Of a stretch of 64,000 nucleotides of DNA, positions 61,506-64,000 are shown piece after piece (the first letter of the stretch is position 1; the number at the start of each line of letters is the position of its first letter). The translations under genes and the position numbers were made by a program. The notes beneath the pieces are model-generated. The model saw nothing but the letters and a program-made list of their open reading frames with translations, did no database searches and was not told the DNA's origin. The stretch lies in assembly GCA_964345075.1 (NCBI GenBank), contig CAYFPS010000013.1, positions 1-64,000 on the forward strand, in the 5' to 3' direction. This stretch comes from CAYFPS01 sp964345075. GTDB taxonomy: Bacteria > CAIWAD01.

Positions 61506-63062
61506 ATGAGTCGACGAATCCTGTGGGCCGATGACGAGATTGAGCTGCTGCGTCCCCACGTAATCATTCTGGAGAAGCAGGGCTACGAGGTTGTCGGTGT
61601 TACCAATGGCGAAGACGCCCTTGAGCAGGTGCGGACGAGCCAGTTTGACATGGTGCTGCTGGATGAAATGATGCCCGGCAAGACGGGGCTGGACACGCTG
61701 CTGGAGATCAAGAAGCTGGATCCCGCTCTGCCCTGCGTGATGGTGACCAAAAGCGAGGAAGAATCGCTGATGGATCAGGCCATCGGGCGGCAGATTGACG
61801 ATTACCTGACCAAGCCCGTCAACCCTTCGCAGATCATTGCCGTCTGCAAGCGCAACATCGAGCGACGCCGTATACAGGGGCGTTCGATGAGCGAGCAATA
61901 CATGCAGGGCTTGGCCCGCATCGGTCGCACACTGGCGATGGATGCAAGCTGGCAGGACTTTCAGAGCATTCATCAGGACCTGTGCGCATGGGAGCTGGAG
62001 CTGGACGAGCACCCTGAGCTTGCTTTCAGGCAAACGCTGCTTGACCAGCGCCGCGACTGCAACCGCGAGTTTTCCCGCTTGATCGAGCGCAACTATCTGG
62101 ACTGGATTCAGACAGGGAACGAAGGCCCAGTTTTCTCGCCCGGAGTGGTACGTGAGTATCTGGTGCCGCTTTTGCGTGAAGATCGCCCGGTCCTTTTCTG
62201 CGTGATCGACTGCATGCGCATGGATCACTGGATGGTGCTGGAGAAGGCCCTGCAGGATCGTTTTCGCATTCGGCGCGAGTGCCACTGGTCGATTCTTCCT
62301 TCGGCGACGCCCTATTCGCGTAATGCGATTTTTGCCGGAATGTTCCCTTCGGACATTGCCCGCGCGCACCCCGAGCTCTGGGCGCGCAACATGGAAGACG
62401 AGGGAAACACCAACCGCCACGAACGGCAGTTTCTGGATCACCAGCTGAAGCTTAACGGCCTCGAGTTCAAGCCCGCGCACAAGTACATCAAGGTGATCGA
62501 CCTTGACGAGGCGAACGACACACTGAAGAAGGTGGACAACCTTTTCAATCATCGTTTTGTTTCGATGGTCTGGAACTTCGTTGACATCCTGGCGCACAGT
62601 CGTAATCAGAACGATATCGTGCGTGAGATGGTGCCGGATGAAGCCGCCTATCGCAGTGTAGTCTCAAGCTGGTTCCGCCACAGCGCCCTGTATCACATTC
62701 TGGAGGCCTTCCGCGAAAAGGGCTACACGATTGTGATCACAAGCGATCACGGCTCCATTCGCGTGCAGAAGGGCGCACGGGTCTACAGCGATCGTGACGC
62801 AACACGCGGCGTGCGCTACAAACTGGGCCGCAACCTGCGTCTGGAGGATGATCGTACCGGTGTCTTTGTGGACCGCCCCGAGCATTGGAGACTGCCTCAC
62901 ACAACCCAGAGCGAGACCATGGTTTTCGCCACAGAGGATCACATGTTCCTCTATGGCAACAATTTCAACCAGTACCAGAACCAGTTCCGCGACAGTTTTC
63001 AGCACGGCGGCATTTCACTGGAAGAGCTGGTGCTGCCAGTGGCCATTCTGGAGCCGCGCTGA
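61506..63062 (+). CDS. porX: PorX-like response regulator with PglZ/alkaline-phosphatase-type domain
   Basis: ATG 61506 sits six bases after AAGGAG; 518 residues. The receiver domain has ILWADDEIE, the phospho-acceptor Asp 53 in VLLDEMMPGKTG and Lys in YLTKPV. After a helical linker, a PglZ/alkaline-phosphatase-fold domain carries CVIDCMRMDHW (Asp about 235) and ITSDHGSIR (Asp about 414, His 415). This architecture is that of PorX, which in Porphyromonas controls the type IX secretion system with the kinase PorY and sigma factor SigP. tsaE overlaps its stop by one base. The symbol is given by architecture. Confidence 0.82.
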   Translation: MSRRILWADDEIELLRPHVIILEKQGYEVVGVTNGEDALEQVRTSQFDMVLLDEMMPGKTGLDTLLEIKKLDPALPCVMVTKSEEESLMDQAIGRQIDDYLTKPVNPSQIIAVCKRNIERRRIQGRSMSEQYMQGLARIGRTLAMDASWQDFQSIHQDLCAWELELDEHPELAFRQTLLDQRRDCNREFSRLIERNYLDWIQTGNEGPVFSPGVVREYLVPLLREDRPVLFCVIDCMRMDHWMVLEKALQDRFRIRRECHWSILPSATPYSRNAIFAGMFPSDIARAHPELWARNMEDEGNTNRHERQFLDHQLKLNGLEFKPAHKYIKVIDLDEANDTLKKVDNLFNHRFVSMVWNFVDILAHSRNQNDIVREMVPDEAAYRSVVSSWFRHSALYHILEAFREKGYTIVITSDHGSIRVQKGARVYSDRDATRGVRYKLGRNLRLEDDRTGVFVDRPEHWRLPHTTQSETMVFATEDHMFLYGNNFNQYQNQFRDSFQHGGISLEELVLPVAILEPR

Positions 63063-63538
63063 TGGCTCTGCTCGATTCCGTTCCCAGCGGCATGTTTACG
63101 GGCTGGATCAGCCTTTCCTCGCTTGAGGAAACACGGCGCCTCGGTGCTGAACTGGCCATAATGGTCAAGCCCGGTGATACAATTCTTCTTGAAGGCGAAC
63201 TGGGCGCGGGCAAAACCAGCCTGGTGCAGGGCTTTAGCAAGGGGCTTGGCATTGATTCGGTTGTAACCAGCCCGACCTTCAGTCTCTGCAACATTCATTC
63301 GAAACCCGGGCTGGAGCTGCATCACTACGATTTGTATCGCATTGAAGATGAAGAGCGGCTGCTGGCAATCGGTTTTGAGGAAAGTCTGGAAAGCGAGGCC
63401 ATCGTCTTGATCGAGTGGCCGAGACTGGGTGCAGGCTTCTACCGGGGCAAACAATTACTGGTTCAACTGGAGCATGAGGGCGATGGGCGCAGGTTTCGCT
63501 GTGGCTGGTTTGCCGCTCAGGATCTTTTTAGCACGTGA
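63062..63538 (+). CDS. tsaE: tRNA t6A biosynthesis ATPase TsaE
   Basis: The 158-residue P-loop protein has LEGELGAGKTSLVQGF (Lys about 51), SPTFSLCNIH and the YDLYRIEDEERL signature. TsaE supports TsaB/TsaD in making threonylcarbamoyladenosine at tRNA position 37. Its ATG shares the A of the porX stop (TGATG), so translation is coupled. Its TGA stop falls within a GTGATACA octamer (63535-63542). It overlaps the convergent methyltransferase gene by 22 bases. Confidence 0.94.
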   Translation: MALLDSVPSGMFTGWISLSSLEETRRLGAELAIMVKPGDTILLEGELGAGKTSLVQGFSKGLGIDSVVTSPTFSLCNIHSKPGLELHHYDLYRIEDEERLLAIGFEESLESEAIVLIEWPRLGAGFYRGKQLLVQLEHEGDGRRFRCGWFAAQDLFST

Positions 63539-64000
63539 TACAGGTTGTCCAGGTTTCCATCGAGCTTCTTTCCCTCGGGAACCTGACGAAACTGCGCATC
63601 AAAAACGGCTTCCAGTGTGAAGCCGTTTTCTTTTGTCATACGGACAAAGTCCTCGGGTAGCCAGAGGCGCGTCAGATGGCGAGTCTCAATGCATGTGTCA
63701 CCATCCGGCCCGCTCACATTCAGTGTGCAGGTTTCGTGAGAAAGGCCCGCGGCACGATCTTCCCGGGTTTCCCAGACAACTTCCACATGTGTGTCACCGC
63801 GCGTGGCATCCCAGCGGTAGATCTTGGGCCGGCGCCGGGCGGGCATGGCATAGCTCAGATCGATTACATAAACCGCCCCGGCCTTAAGCATGTCTCTTGT
63901 GTGTGACAAATGCCTGGCAACATCTTCCTCGCTAATCAAATAACGGAAGCTGTTGATGGTCACAAAGGCGCCATCAACCTGATTGCCTGCCTGAAAGTCC
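63517..64000 (-). CDS. Class I SAM-dependent methyltransferase, 5' end beyond the window
   Basis: The frame is open to base 64000, so about 160 residues of the C-terminal part are visible. The visible part reads GAFVTINSFRYLISEEDVARHL, then LKAGAVYVIDLSYAMP, the post-motif II/III pattern of Rossmann methyltransferases (a ubiE/BioC-like fold). Further on is an antiparallel region (THVEVVWETRE, ETRHLTRLWLPEDFVRM). The SAM-binding motif I lies outside the window, so the substrate cannot be judged. Confidence 0.8.
   Translation of the reverse strand, partial: DFQAGNQVDGAFVTINSFRYLISEEDVARHLSHTRDMLKAGAVYVIDLSYAMPARRRPKIYRWDATRGDTHVEVVWETREDRAAGLSHETCTLNVSGPDGDTCIETRHLTRLWLPEDFVRMTKENGFTLEAVFDAQFRQVPEGKKLDGNLDNLYHVLKRS

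Larger units (their letters stand above)
11575..63542. repeat. Highly iterated octamer TGTAWCAC (about 76 sites)
   Basis: Starts of TGTATCAC or its complement: 11575, 12150, 13253, 13965, 15618, 15838, 16621, 18088, 18728, 19113, 19532, 20044, 20265, 21307, 23250, 24230, 25811, 25994, 26033, 26956, 27902, 29844, 30509, 31747, 33125, 33658, 34267, 35525, 36194, 37031, 37430, 40737, 41053, 42089, 42363, 43551, 43683, 47263, 47503, 47783, 48043, 48316, 49631, 51087, 51843, 51905, 53050, 58295, 59216, 59909, 60443, 61482, 62689, 63174, 63535. Starts of TGTAACAC or its complement: 12031, 13798, 17604, 25544, 27323, 28664, 29621, 32034, 33231, 34066, 36467, 38961, 40298, 40628, 43123, 43334, 47228, 51122, 51921, 52819, 59446. 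Counts are by eye and may be off by a few. Function unknown. Confidence 0.9.

Noticed and set aside
11575..63542. TGTAWCAC as a regulator binding site or KOPS/AIMS-type polar signal
   Set aside because: Most sites lie inside coding sequence far from promoters and both orientations are nearly equal, so neither idea fits well; a weak role cannot be excluded.

Overview
The window is a gene-dense stretch of one bacterial chromosome of moderately high GC. It most likely comes from an uncultivated lineage of the FCB group (Bacteroidetes/Chlorobi/Fibrobacteres and relatives). The evidence is a PorX-type response regulator fused to a PglZ/alkaline-phosphatase domain, a C-terminal sorting domain of the type IX secretion (T9SS) class with an NPFNP signature, a gingipain-like C25 peptidase, and very large exported proteins built from anchor-J-like, Ig-like and FnIII-like modules. 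No rRNA, tRNA, CRISPR array, transposase or prophage gene was recognised. The phylum assignment is inference.

Layout. 1-3252: 3' part of a secreted subtilase. 3253-3760: terminator and a structured intergenic repeat. 3761-9531: TetR regulator, a lipoprotein/outer-membrane protein operon, a T9SS-type cargo protein, a frameshifted VOC gene and trmO. 9532-10030: second repeat locus. 10031-17626: two giant exported peptidases (M14, C25). 17679-24735: an oxaloacetate-node cluster (PEP carboxylase preceded by a TPR gene, a divergent aminotransferase and ATP-dependent PEP carboxykinase). 24836-25216: NifX-like protein, then a candidate small RNA. 25529-29374: a second subtilase with an altered catalytic Asp. 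29514-37987: overlapping recC-recB-recD operon. 38252-38373: third repeat copy. 38453-44714: TetR-regulated RND efflux operon. 44964-47216: GntR/ABC-transporter operon. 47278-48945: NAD(P)-binding protein and MscS channel. 49196-54545: GH57-like secreted glycosidase and a starch-binding-type protein. 54653-56245: Hsp20 and an M23 peptidase. 56374-59190: secD-secF. 59296-63538: purA, a DUF2520-like protein, porX-like gene and tsaE. 63517 to the end: partial methyltransferase.

The most striking signal is not a gene. The octamer TGTAWCAC (TGTATCAC/GTGATACA plus TGTAACAC/GTGTTACA) occurs about 76 times by my eye count, where about four would be expected by chance. It lies in both orientations, in several reading frames, in genes and between them. 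It is absent from the first 11.5 kb and from several later blocks, and is dense in recBCD. Density and behaviour resemble a DNA-uptake sequence or another highly iterated functional word. A second signal is an intergenic repeat family with a conserved hairpin (three loci). A third is a C-terminal FnIII-like module shared by six exported proteins, which may be an unrecognised sorting or anchoring domain.
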